Origin: Trebouxia sp. TZW2008
Lineage: Eukaryota > Chlorophyta > Trebouxiophyceae > Trebouxiales > Trebouxiaceae
NCBI GenBank assembly: GCA_002118135.1
Contig: BDIU01000126.1
Span: forward strand, 186,001 to 250,000
Direction: 5' to 3'
Length of the DNA: 64,000 nucleotides
Shown here one piece after another: positions 1-9,900 of the stretch. Below the pieces are notes generated by a model, which was given only the letters and a program-made list of their open reading frames with translations, did no database searches and had not been told where the DNA came from. The position numbers were made by a program, and so were the translations under genes. Position 1 is the stretch's first letter; each line of letters begins with the position of its first letter.

Positions 1-118
1 CAGGTTTGGGCTGAAGCCCTTGATGCCTGGTTACAAAAGCTTGCTCAGGAGATAGTGCACGAGCATACTTCACAGGCTCTGACCCCAGCAAATGTCCAAG
101 CATCCCTGGAGCTGTTGT

Positions 119-835
119 TGACAAAAGGTGACACATCCAAGGGAAACTCAGCACTTACAGAATCAGTTGCCAAGCATCCCAATACAGGCTCTTGATTAAA
201 ATTCATGCACTTCACTGGCACCTGCATTGCATGCATGACTGCTTGTTTGACTGCAGACAGCTCCCTCTTGCAGTTCTGTGTATTAGTACTGCTCTTGTCT
301 GAGACTCAGGCAAGAGCATCCTTATGTATTGCTATGACGATTGGCTGCTTACACTTTCATGATGGGTGAAGTTCATGCTGTGCTGTACAATCATTATCTG
401 CTGACATGGCCAGGTGAATCAGATACAGGATTCAGAGTTGCACATCAAGGGAGAAACAGCAAGTGTCATGCAGCAAGACTAGACAATGCATATCAGGCAG
501 CATTGACTGTCCGGTCTTCTGTGAACATCAACTGCACACCTTTGCACAGCAGCTGAAATACCGGAGGTGTGGTACACGGGGCACGATATCTATGGCTGCT
601 AAGCCTGACACAGCTCCTGCTCCACGATACAAGCTGCGCTCTGCTTCAGTCAAGCCTTGCCATTTCAGGTAAGCTGTCATCAACATTCCCAGTGACAGGA
701 CTGTTTTGGTGACATATCCATGGCACACTCAGCACTTACAGATTCAATTGCCAACCATTCCAAAACAATCCCTTGATTGCTGTTCATGCTGTTGGTATAA
801 CTGCATCTGCCTGTTTGGCTGACGACAGCCGTCGC
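119..835. repeat. Diverged direct repeat pair (119-270 and 702-835)
   Basis: Two stretches about 580 bp apart share the same order of words: a segment with 'gacacatcc', then 'actcagcacttacaga', then 'ttgattaaaattcatgc' or 'ttgattgctgttcatgc', then a Cys/Thr-like 'gtttgactgcagacagc' or 'gtttggctgacgacagc'. They flank an otherwise featureless stretch and lie directly downstream of the recombinase ORF. No coding potential was recognised in 1-835. Confidence 0.5.
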
Positions 836-1816
836 TTATTGATGCTTCCGTAAACCAAGCCGGTGCTTGCCAGATATCCACCTATAGGTGTCTTGAGTTT
901 CTGTGCTGTGACACATGTCTGCTGCCAGAGTCTCCCTGGCTGCTATTGTGAGTCTGTTCCAATCCATGCTATTCAGATAGCTGTGTCTCAACAATGTCAA
1001 GGTTAGCGGTCTGCCAAATAGTTTTTGCAGCAGAGAACAGCACCACTTGCTGACATTCTTTGCTGTGTATGGTATGCCGGACCTAGTAGTGAAAAGCCAT
1101 CTCCTAGGCGGCTCAGCTTGCAGAGATGTCCACAACTCCTGAGTCAGATTCATTGGTAGTGTTCTTCGCCACATCCCGGCAGAGTGAGCAGTTTTGAACT
1201 CTCTCAGCACTAAAATTGCAGGCTTCTTCCTGTCTGCTGGCAAGCACAAAAAGTTGTTTTCCTTCACTGTATCCACGTCATCCTGTGATATGGTGGCTGC
1301 AGATGCAGGGCACTGCAGGAGAGCCACCCGGTTGAGATCGCAGCGCAGTGGCGGGATCATGGTATAAAAGGCTAGCAGAAGGCGTTGGCGTGATCCCTTG
1401 GCCAGAGAGGTACGTACCTTGATCACCTCTTTGAAGTCAACATAGCCCCGCTGTTGTCTGTTGGAAGGCTCATTTGCTTTTAGCCGTGCCTGCTGCTGAG
1501 CTTCAAGCTCTTTGGAAGCCTGTAGCCATATTGCTAGGGCTTGCCGGTGCTGCTGCTTCATGGCAGGCATACGTCTAAGAGCAGCCAACACCGCTGTGAC
1601 CACATTCTTCTGCGTAGCAACTTCTGGGTATTGCTTTTTGATCCATGGAATGATTGTCATGGGTTGCATGGCCAGCTCACTTATTGGTTGCCCTAGCTTG
1701 GCTGACATGGCCATAAGGCGTTGAGCATAGGTGTGCTTGGAGCTGTCAGACAGCTCAGGGTCTTGTTGTATACCTTGCAAGGCCTTGTCACATTTGGTCG
1801 TGGCTGGGTGACCCAT
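836..1816 (-). CDS. Tyrosine recombinase (integrase-like), 326 aa, intronless
   Basis: Uninterrupted 326-codon ORF. The N-terminal part (about residues 20-110) is helical and resembles a core-binding (SAM-like) domain. The C-terminal half carries the tyrosine-recombinase residues in order: a first Arg in a PPLRCDL segment, a Lys in LREFKTAHS, an LLRHS segment matching the second Arg (box II; the usual His two residues before it is Thr), a His in MCHST, and a nucleophile-like Tyr in TYRWI about 9 residues later. Such stand-alone enzymes cut and rejoin DNA through a Tyr intermediate and drive Cryptons, DIRS-type elements or integrated algal viruses. It lacks the introns of every recognised neighbour except the 371-aa gene at 55.1 kb. 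I see no target-site duplication or element ends, so whether it belongs to a Crypton-like element or a viral insertion is open. Confidence 0.7.
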   Translation of the reverse strand: MGHPATTKCDKALQGIQQDPELSDSSKHTYAQRLMAMSAKLGQPISELAMQPMTIIPWIKKQYPEVATQKNVVTAVLAALRRMPAMKQQHRQALAIWLQASKELEAQQQARLKANEPSNRQQRGYVDFKEVIKVRTSLAKGSRQRLLLAFYTMIPPLRCDLNRVALLQCPASAATISQDDVDTVKENNFLCLPADRKKPAILVLREFKTAHSAGMWRRTLPMNLTQELWTSLQAEPPRRWLFTTRSGIPYTAKNVSKWCCSLLQKLFGRPLTLTLLRHSYLNSMDWNRLTIAARETLAADMCHSTETQDTYRWISGKHRLGLRKHQ

Positions 1817-1849
1817 CTGTTGCGTGTGGGGGGGCTTGCAAGGACAGGA

Positions 1850-1872
1850 GAGAAGATCTGCGAGATCTTCTC
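1850..1872. promoter_or_regulatory. Perfect dyad upstream of the recombinase start
   Basis: Two perfect 10-bp inverted arms (GAGAAGATCT / AGATCTTCTC) are separated by GCG, 34 bp upstream of the recombinase ATG. It could be an operator, a recombinase core site or a hairpin in the 5' leader. The dyad is seen directly; any function is inference. Confidence 0.45.
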
Positions 1873-2639
1873 CCAGTCACTCCTTTTGATCACTTGCAAT
1901 CCTTTTCCTCGATAAGCAGTTGTATGATGCAGTCAAATTGTTTGACTTGCAAATAATCAAACTTAGTAAATTTTACTTGCAAAAGCTGCAATTTGTTTTT
2001 GCTTGGAGTCTCTCATAGGGTTTGTGCATTACAAATCTCTATTTGGTCCAATTTGTGTGTTGCATTTTTGGTGCCTAATTTGTCAAATTTGAATGTATGC
2101 TGAATTTGCCTTTACTAAGTTGTTTGCATGGCAACTTTGATTTGCCAATTGCAAATGAATGATAATGTAACTGGTGTAGTTTAACACAAAACGTCAAAAT
2201 GTAGCTGTGGCATTGGTCTTTGCAATGTGGATAATGCAAATGTTTTTGAAGTTTTCTTAGGTGCCGGGGTCAAATTATATAAATATGAAAGTAGAGTGTT
2301 CAATTTACATCGAGTTTCATATTTTGCCTTTTGGAACTTGCTGACGTGCTCAGCTCAAAAAGCGATTATGTCTCATCTAGATTCAGCAACCCAAATGTTG
2401 CAAAATCGAAGTCCTGTGAACACATGACCCTACTATGCATTTGGGTTTTTGCCAATCAACCCTCCGGTTGACAAGCAAAAGCCAAGTCGTTGTTCAAGCT
2501 GGCTTCTTGCGAGCTTGACAACAGGCGGGCTGGACACCATGCAAGCGGCGTTAGCTACTTGTATGCTGTTCTGCCTTTGTGTCATGCAAAATTGTTATAT
2601 CACACTCAGTAGTCTTGGAGTTCCGAGTGCAAGCTAATC
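1873..2639. other. AT-rich non-coding stretch
   Basis: About 770 bp visibly richer in A and T than its surroundings, with recurring words such as 'caaattt' and 'ttgcaaat'. No gene was recognised. The composition shift next to the recombinase is compatible with inserted DNA. Confidence 0.4.
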
Positions 2640-3340
2640 ATGGCAGACCAATCTGAAAAGAACTTGCTGCTGTTTTTGACCTGCTGAAGATCTCACTCAG
2701 CAAGACAGACCCCACTCTAGACAAGGGGCTTGTTGTAGCTGCAGTTGCAAGGGCAGAAGCAGCAGGCGAGTTGAAAAGCGGCAACCCCAATCAGATTGCA
2801 ACAGATGTGTGCATCACTCTGCGCCATTTGACGGGAGAGCTGTTAACATCAGGTGAGCAACGGAGCAACACTGGCTTGACAGTTAGGCCATATGTTTCTG
2901 TCACCAAAAAGTACAGTAGAGATGCATTGTCCGGTGACACGGTGAGTGATGTCACCTCTAATCAGTTCGCCACTGATTCTGCTCAGTCAGATCCTGCTCA
3001 CTCAAGAAGCCATTTCAGCTCTGCAGGTGTGGCTGGTGTGGAAAGGTCTACAAGCTCAGCGCCGGACCCGAATCGACTGCAGATCGTCAACTTTGCTCTT
3101 GGAGAGCTTGGTAGTGCAGCCATCAAGTCCAAATCAGATGTGGCGAAGATGAAAGCGGCTGACATCAAACTGTTGGCTGAGTATCTGCAGCAACATATTG
3201 ACCATGACCCGCAGGATGGTGAGCCTCTGAACTTTGACAAAGACTATGTGATGGTGGATGGTGCCTATCCATATTCAAAATCTGGCAACCCGACAGCGGC
3301 TGATATGAAGCAGGGCCTGCGTGCATTTTTGGCTGGCTAG
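2640..3340 (+). pseudogene. Orphan ORF broken by an apparent frame disruption near its 5' end
   Basis: A clean reading frame runs from about 2654 to the stop at 3340, but has no ATG at its beginning. An ATG at 2640 lies in another frame that stops after 15 codons, and shifting by one base near 2660 would join it to the long frame. The frame encodes a hydrophilic, Ser/Asp-rich protein of about 225 residues ending LRAFLAG, with no motif I recognise. It lies between the tyrosine recombinase and a repeat field, so it may be cargo of the same element. The break could be real decay or a sequencing error. Confidence 0.4.
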
Positions 3341-3559
3341 TCAACTCACATAATCTTTTGCATAAGTACCAATGCCTAGTGGAGGCACCACTTTTGTCCG
3401 GGCAACTAGGGCTCACTTTTTATCAGGCAATACTGTCGTCGTGCTTTGATTTCAAATTCTAAATATCAATTTGCTGGAAGAGTATTTTGTTTGCTTCCTC
3501 CAAAAGTGCTTCCTCGTCTTCTAGTGGACGTGTCATCTCACGCTTCTTCGTAATCTTCT

Positions 3560-6500
3560 GCAAATTTCAGTCACATGCTTGCTGGCAGTTGTAAGCTGCA
3601 GTGCTAGGAACTCCCCAATGAAGGTGGATTTGTCGCATCTCTGTTTCACCATGCTGATCACTTTATATACTACCAAGTTGATCTTCTTATATGCTTTCCG
3701 GCTGGATGCTACTGTTCATGTGGCTGCATTGTCAACAGTTCGTGGCCAAATCTTGTCTTGACTGTTGCAGGCATGCACTCTTTGGTGGGAACCTTCGGTT
3801 CCAGTTGATTTCATGCACTTATTTCCTGTTGGAAACCATGCACATCCGCAACACAGAGCCAGCTTGCACCCAAGTCCTGACGGACTTGGGGCAATAACAC
3901 CCAAGTGGGCGCCTCTCTTGACATTGACAGGTCCGGCAAGAGATTCAGAATGGTGAACCTCTCTAACACTTCTGCAATTGAAGGCAACATGACGACCTAA
4001 ACCCGGCGGATTCGTTAGTTCTGCTTTCTATGAGTCATGAAAGCCATTGTGAGTGTGAGCAGGAAAGAGAACCCTCAATTGTCAACCTTTCCACTGTTAA
4101 GTGTACCCGAGGGGCAAACGGGTCACTGAAGCACCAAGATGTCCCATGACTAATCGGGAGAGCCCTTGCAGAACCTTAGTCACCTTTATTATTCTACAGC
4201 CTTATGTCTGTTGACTGAACCACACAAGATACAGACAGGACAGACTCTCTGATTTTGGGACTTAGCCACGGAAATATTAGAAAGACTAAACAAGACACAC
4301 TGGCGTAATCTTCACAAGCTAGCCCGGAATCAGGAAATATGGAAAGACTTGTTGAGTCTGGCTTGTGAAGATTTCGCCAGTGTGTCTTCTTGAGTCTTAT
4401 GTCCCGCTTTCAAGCTAGCATCTGGGCTAGTTCTGAGGAGTCCGGCGGCATGCCTTCTTGAGGCAAAATTCAAGACTGTCACACGATTTAGGAGGCTAGC
4501 CCAGGTGCACAAAGCATGTTGCACGGAGAGCACCTATGGTCCTGCAATCGTCCCTGCGACATGTGGGAGAGGATCACACACACCAGAAACGTTAATGAAA
4601 AACAGGAAAGCACCTATGTTTTACATGCTACATTGTCGATATAACCTTAATGTTTAGTATACATAGTATGGGGTTCTTGCATGCAGAACAGTTCAGCCAG
4701 AACCTCACAATGTTCCTGCAGTTGTCACAATCCCACACTGGTCTGTGAGAGAGGATTGCACATATCAAGGGATCAATATCAAAAAACTCAAGGACCTGTG
4801 TTTACCTCCTAAATTATCAATATGACCTTAATATATAGTTTATACAATGTAGGCTTCTTGCTTATAGACAATGTGTTGCAAATGTGACAAAACATTGTGG
4901 GCCATCTGTAAACCCGCACAAGCAAGCCCGTAAGATTGCATGCCAATTGTCTCGTCATCTGTCAAGGATATCAATGCAAAACAATGGACCTATGCTCTAA
5001 ATCTTGACTTGTCAGTATGACCTTCCGTGACAATGTGGGGTTCTTGCATGCAGATTGATGCAAATGTGGCAAACATTGTGGGACTTGACCACTCAGTGGA
5101 TTTGTGAATAAGCTAGCCCGGATACACAAGACTGTTCACACACATTTGAGGAGCTCAGGACTGTCCCACAACTTTGAGCAGTCACAGGCTAGCCTGGGTG
5201 CACTCTCCACCAACAGCTGTGGAATTCGGGACAAGATGCAGCACGAGACATACTGTCTGATTTTGAAAGACACTATACACAAGATCGATGCCAGACAACC
5301 CGGCAAGAAGATTGCGGGCCATCTGTGACCCCGCACAAGCAAATAAACAGATTGTTGGCCATCTGTGATCCCACGCAAGCAAGCCCATAAAAAGGCTTGC
5401 TTGCGTGCATTATAGAATTCCGTATGTTCTGTAACAAAGATGCCGATGTTTTGCCACATCTACAACAAATTGATCTATGTGCAAGAAGCTCACATTTTAG
5501 GCACTAAGTATTGAGGTTCTACTTACTTTTAGAATGTAAAATATAGGTGCTAATTGGCGACAGCATGGACATCCTCAATGACTTCAAGGTAGACGGGGGT
5601 GTACCTACACTCCAGAAGTGCAAACCAATAACACACCAAATTGATCCTCTTATATGCTTTTCCTCCTGGATGTTGATGTTGATGCAGTTTCCTTGCAAGA
5701 AACTTCAATGCACTTTCTTGCTGTTGCAGCTGCACAGCACAGAGCCTGCAGACTTCTGTTTTACACCTTGGCAACCTCTTGGCACTCTCCGGGCAGTAGC
5801 AGCTGAGTGGGCCCTCCCTAGACGCCAGATAGCTGGAGTGGACACTCCTGGCGGATATGGGGAAAGAGCAGCCAAGTGGGCTGCTTCAAGACATGAAACA
5901 GATGGAGAGGTCAGATTGGCCAGGTAAACCTCTCTCACACTGTTGCAGTTGAAGGCAACATGGTGACTTGAACCGCCAGATTCATCAGTTCTACGTTCCA
6001 GAAGTTGTAAAAGCCAGCGTCAGTGTGAACGGGGAGAAAAGATTTTGTACGCTGGCAAGCGTAGTCCACAGGGGCAACAGGTCACCAAAGCGATTTCCAC
6101 CGACTACTGTCCAGGAGAGCCCTCATCAATATCAGGAACAGTCATCTTCCATTACCCTGTGAACCTGGTCAGGACACAACTGTGAATGTTCACTGGCTAG
6201 CTCGGATGCACATCAGTCTCTACACACAAATGCGGAACTGAAGACGGTCACAAAGCTTTGGAATATCAGAGGCTTGCCCAGATGCACAGAAGTATCCATA
6301 CGCACAACCGTAGAACCGGAGACAAGACACAACATGGGACAAACTGTATGAACTGTGTGATTTTAAGACACACAGTCTGATTTTGAGACAGAACTATCTG
6401 TGGTTGAGACAGTCTTTACATAACGACTCAGGCAACAAGAGTTTTGCCATGGGCGCACAAGACTGCAAGACTCGGCACACAATTGTCAAATATATATCGC

Positions 6501-6650
6501 CTACCAGCACTGTGTGCACTAGCAAGCTTAAACCGATGTCTCATTTTGGCATCTTGTGGCTTGTGAGTGATGCTGCATGTGGGTGCTGCACGTGCACGAA
6601 TTGAGTAGAGCCTGTGACAGTTGGGCATCTTTCTGATGGCTAGATTCTGG
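3560..6650. repeat. Diverged segmental duplications, non-coding
   Basis: Two long stretches are diverged copies: 3640-4180 matches 5620-6160 in the same orientation (shared landmarks 'atcttcttatatgcttt' / 'atcctcttatatgcttt', 'gttgaaggcaacatg' type words, 'gggagagccct' / 'aggagagccct'). A second pair is 5100-5290 and 6185-6380 (shared 'gctagc.cggat.cacaa', then 'acacactttgagg'-like words, then 'tgtctgattttgaaagaca' or its near copy). All frames are short and broken. This looks like decayed mobile or satellite DNA; no terminal repeats or transposase were recognised. Confidence 0.5.
4545..5095. repeat. Three tandem copies of a ~190-bp repeat
   Basis: Three successive units begin near 4546, 4718 and 4933. 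Each holds, in order, a 'tgtgagagaggat'-like segment, a 'caaggatatcaa'-like segment, 'acctatg' or 'acctgtg', a 'tcaatatgacctt'-like segment and a 'gggttcttgcatgcaga'-like end. The copies are clearly diverged. No ORF spans them. Confidence 0.5.
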
Positions 6651-6976
6651 CGAGTTGGCTGATCTGCAGGGCTGCGATCGGCGAGATCCAGCGACTACAG
6701 CAGCCGTGTGCGTTTTGGAATACTACAGGTGAGAACATGCATTGCGCCATGGTCATGTTTGGAATCTTTTGAGCTGTGCAGTCTCGACCTAACTGAACCT
6801 TGGAGCGGCATGCCACCAACAATTCGTACACATCGCGTGCAGATGTATGCTTCAACAGCTTGGTGTTTGATGGAGAACAGTCTGGCTGATTGTTCATGTC
6901 TCTTGGCCCCGTAGGCGCAGGGCGCGCAATATTTAGATCAGCCAGACCTTTGCTCGTGAACCGCGGCACGTGCAAT

Positions 6977-9900
6977 ATGGACTTGACCAAGCGCTCGATG
7001 CTTGGCCTGATTTGCTGCACTCTCTTTGTTTGCGGTGTACAAGCGCAGACGCGAGGTCTGCAGGCCACCAGCGCTGTGGGAAACTACTCGGTTCCATACA
7101 GCCGATCTGTCACAGGCAGCGACCCTCTCGGAAACCTTCCACTTGACGACCCTCGCCTTCAGCGGACAGTCCAAGGCTTCGCACCGGAGCAGGTAAGCAT
7201 AATTTGATTTGCGACAGGCAATGCATCATTCTTGACGTCATGACGATCAGTCGTGTTGCACAAACGCTAAAGGTGTGGCGAAGGCTTTTGTGTCGCTTCT
7301 GAGCCGTCAGCTCGCAAGGCATTTGTGACTTCGTCTTTGCCTTCATGAAGAGGTCTGTTGATGCCAAAAGGCCAAAGCTTGCATAACCTCTTTCCGTTAC
7401 ACTTGTGTTGATTTCTGCGATGTTTGTCAAGTGTTGTGACTATTGCACCTGCTTCTTCTGCAGATTCATTTGACCTATGTCTCTGACTCCTCCGTCACAG
7501 TGTCGTGGGCAACAGGCGCCAGCAACAGCACAAATGGCGTACTGCAAGGCAACGTGCTCAGCCAAGCCTCAGTGCCAGCTAGCACTGTCATGTACGGCAC
7601 CAAGTCAATGACATACACCAACAACCTCACAGCTGCCCCAACCACCAACACCAACTACACCCAGATCTACAACTTCTCCAATGCTAACCCAGCACTGAAT
7701 TACTCATCCCCCATCTTCCATCACGTCACACTGACTAATCTGACTGCCAACACCACCTATTACTACAAGGTTGGTGATGCTCAGTATGGAATGAGCGGGG
7801 AATTCAACTTCACATCAGTGCCAATGTCAGGCAATGCAAGCTACCCATTCCGCCTGGGTGTTGTGGCTGACACTGGTCTCACTCCCAACACAACTGCCAC
7901 CTTCCAGCACCTATCAGATGCCAACCCACAAGTCTGGACGCTGATTGGTGACCTGACGTAAGCTCCAAACGCGCTTGCACTCACTGTTTCAACAGTGTTG
8001 CTATGCAGTGTGCATCATGACTGCTATGCATTTGCATCCGGATTGCTGTGCAGTATCATTGCTATGCATGCATGTGTTGTGCAGCTCTTGGGATGCTGGC
8101 TACAAGCTCTCACTTGCTTGAAATGATGTCAGCATAGCTTGCAGGCATGAGCTGGCATTTGCTCTCTACCATGTGTCTGTTTGGTCATGTTCCGATCTGC
8201 TGTTACAGCATGCATGCAGCACAGGCTCACATTCTAACACTCAACTTTTCTTGTTCTGCAGGTATGCTGATGACATGCAAACAAACGGTATGCCTTATGC
8301 GCTCTCTTTCAGCTGCAATTCTGCTGTCACTGCTGTGTATTTGGCCACATGCAAACATGTTCAGTGCTTGTGGGCCTGCCCTCACTTGTTTCTTCTCACA
8401 CCATCATGCATGCAAATTTGTTAATCACACAGTACAAACTGGCATGCCTCATGACCAGTGCATATTTGCTTGTAGCTTACAAGCTAGGCATGTGTACAGC
8501 ATTAGCAATAGCATGAAAAACATGAGCCCTTTATAGCCCCAGTGGGATGTACATGCAATGCCAAGAGATGTTCAGCTCAGTGCAAATGTCAAGCATCACA
8601 TGCTGTCGCCACTGTACTGCTTGTCAGTAAAAGAGGTCCCTGTGGTCTGTCACTCCAGGAACACGCTGATGCAAGTGTCTTCAGTGTTGGCATTGCATCA
8701 GCATCGACAAACAGAACCATAACAAACAGAGCCATGCATGCAGGCACCACCACTGAGGGCAACGGCAGCTCCACCTACAGCTATGTGCCCTCCCCGGAGG
8801 GCACTTACCAGCCCTGGTGGGACATGTGGTACCGCTTCATCCAGCCACTCCTAGGCTCCAAGTATGTCATCTGCTCAAGCCTTTCCCTTTTTGCATGCAA
8901 ACCTGAACAGCTTTCTGCACGATTCCCCATGCAATGCATATGTGCTCATGCTTCCTCATCATATGCAAACCTGACTATTTTGCTGCCCACGTGCTTGATG
9001 ATGCATTACAGTGCAAAGGCTTATATAAAGCAATGTTGTCAATATTCAACAGATCAAGGTTATTGGCCTGACATGATGGCTATATGCAGGATCCCCTTCC
9101 TGCCCCAACACGGCAACCACGAGCTAGAGCCTCAGTATACATCTGCAACAGTTGCTGGCACCAATGGCGGGCTGCAGTTCCAGTCCTACCTGGCCCGTAA
9201 CCCCACCCCCCACACCCAGAGTGGGTCCAGCAACCCCCTGTACTACTCAGTGAATGTGGGACCAGCCCACATGATCTACCTGACCAACTACGATGACTTC
9301 TCTGTGGGCAGCCCTCAATACACATGGCTGCAGGCTGACCTGGCCAAGTGAGTATAGCCTAAACTGCGATGCACATCACTTACCTCATGCACTAAGTAGA
9401 GGCTCTATCGCACTGCAAATCATGATGGCTTCTCTGTGGGTAGCCTTCAGTACACATGGCTGCAGGCCCACCTTGCCAGGTGAGTCCTTTCTGCTTGCAC
9501 TGCAAAATTCATGGCACTGCAAAGTTTGATGACTTGTCTGCAGGAAGCATTCAGTACACATGGCTGCAGGCTGACCTTGTCAAGTGAGTCTGACCTCCGT
9601 TGCACTGCAAACTGTGATGTGTGTCAGAAGCCCTCAGTGCACATGGCTGCAGAGTGACCTTGCCATGTGAGTATGGCTCTCATGGTTCGAATCACAATCG
9701 ACTTGTCTGTTGGCCGCCCTCAGTACACATGGCTGCAGGCTGACCTTGCCAAGTGAGTCCTTTCTGATTGCATTGCAAACGCTGATGGCAGTGCAAACTT
9801 TGATGACTTGTCTGTTGGAAGCCTTCAGTAGGCATGGCTGCAGAGCAACCTTGCCAAGTGAGTCTGAATCTGATTGCAGTGCAAAGCATGATGCCTTGTC

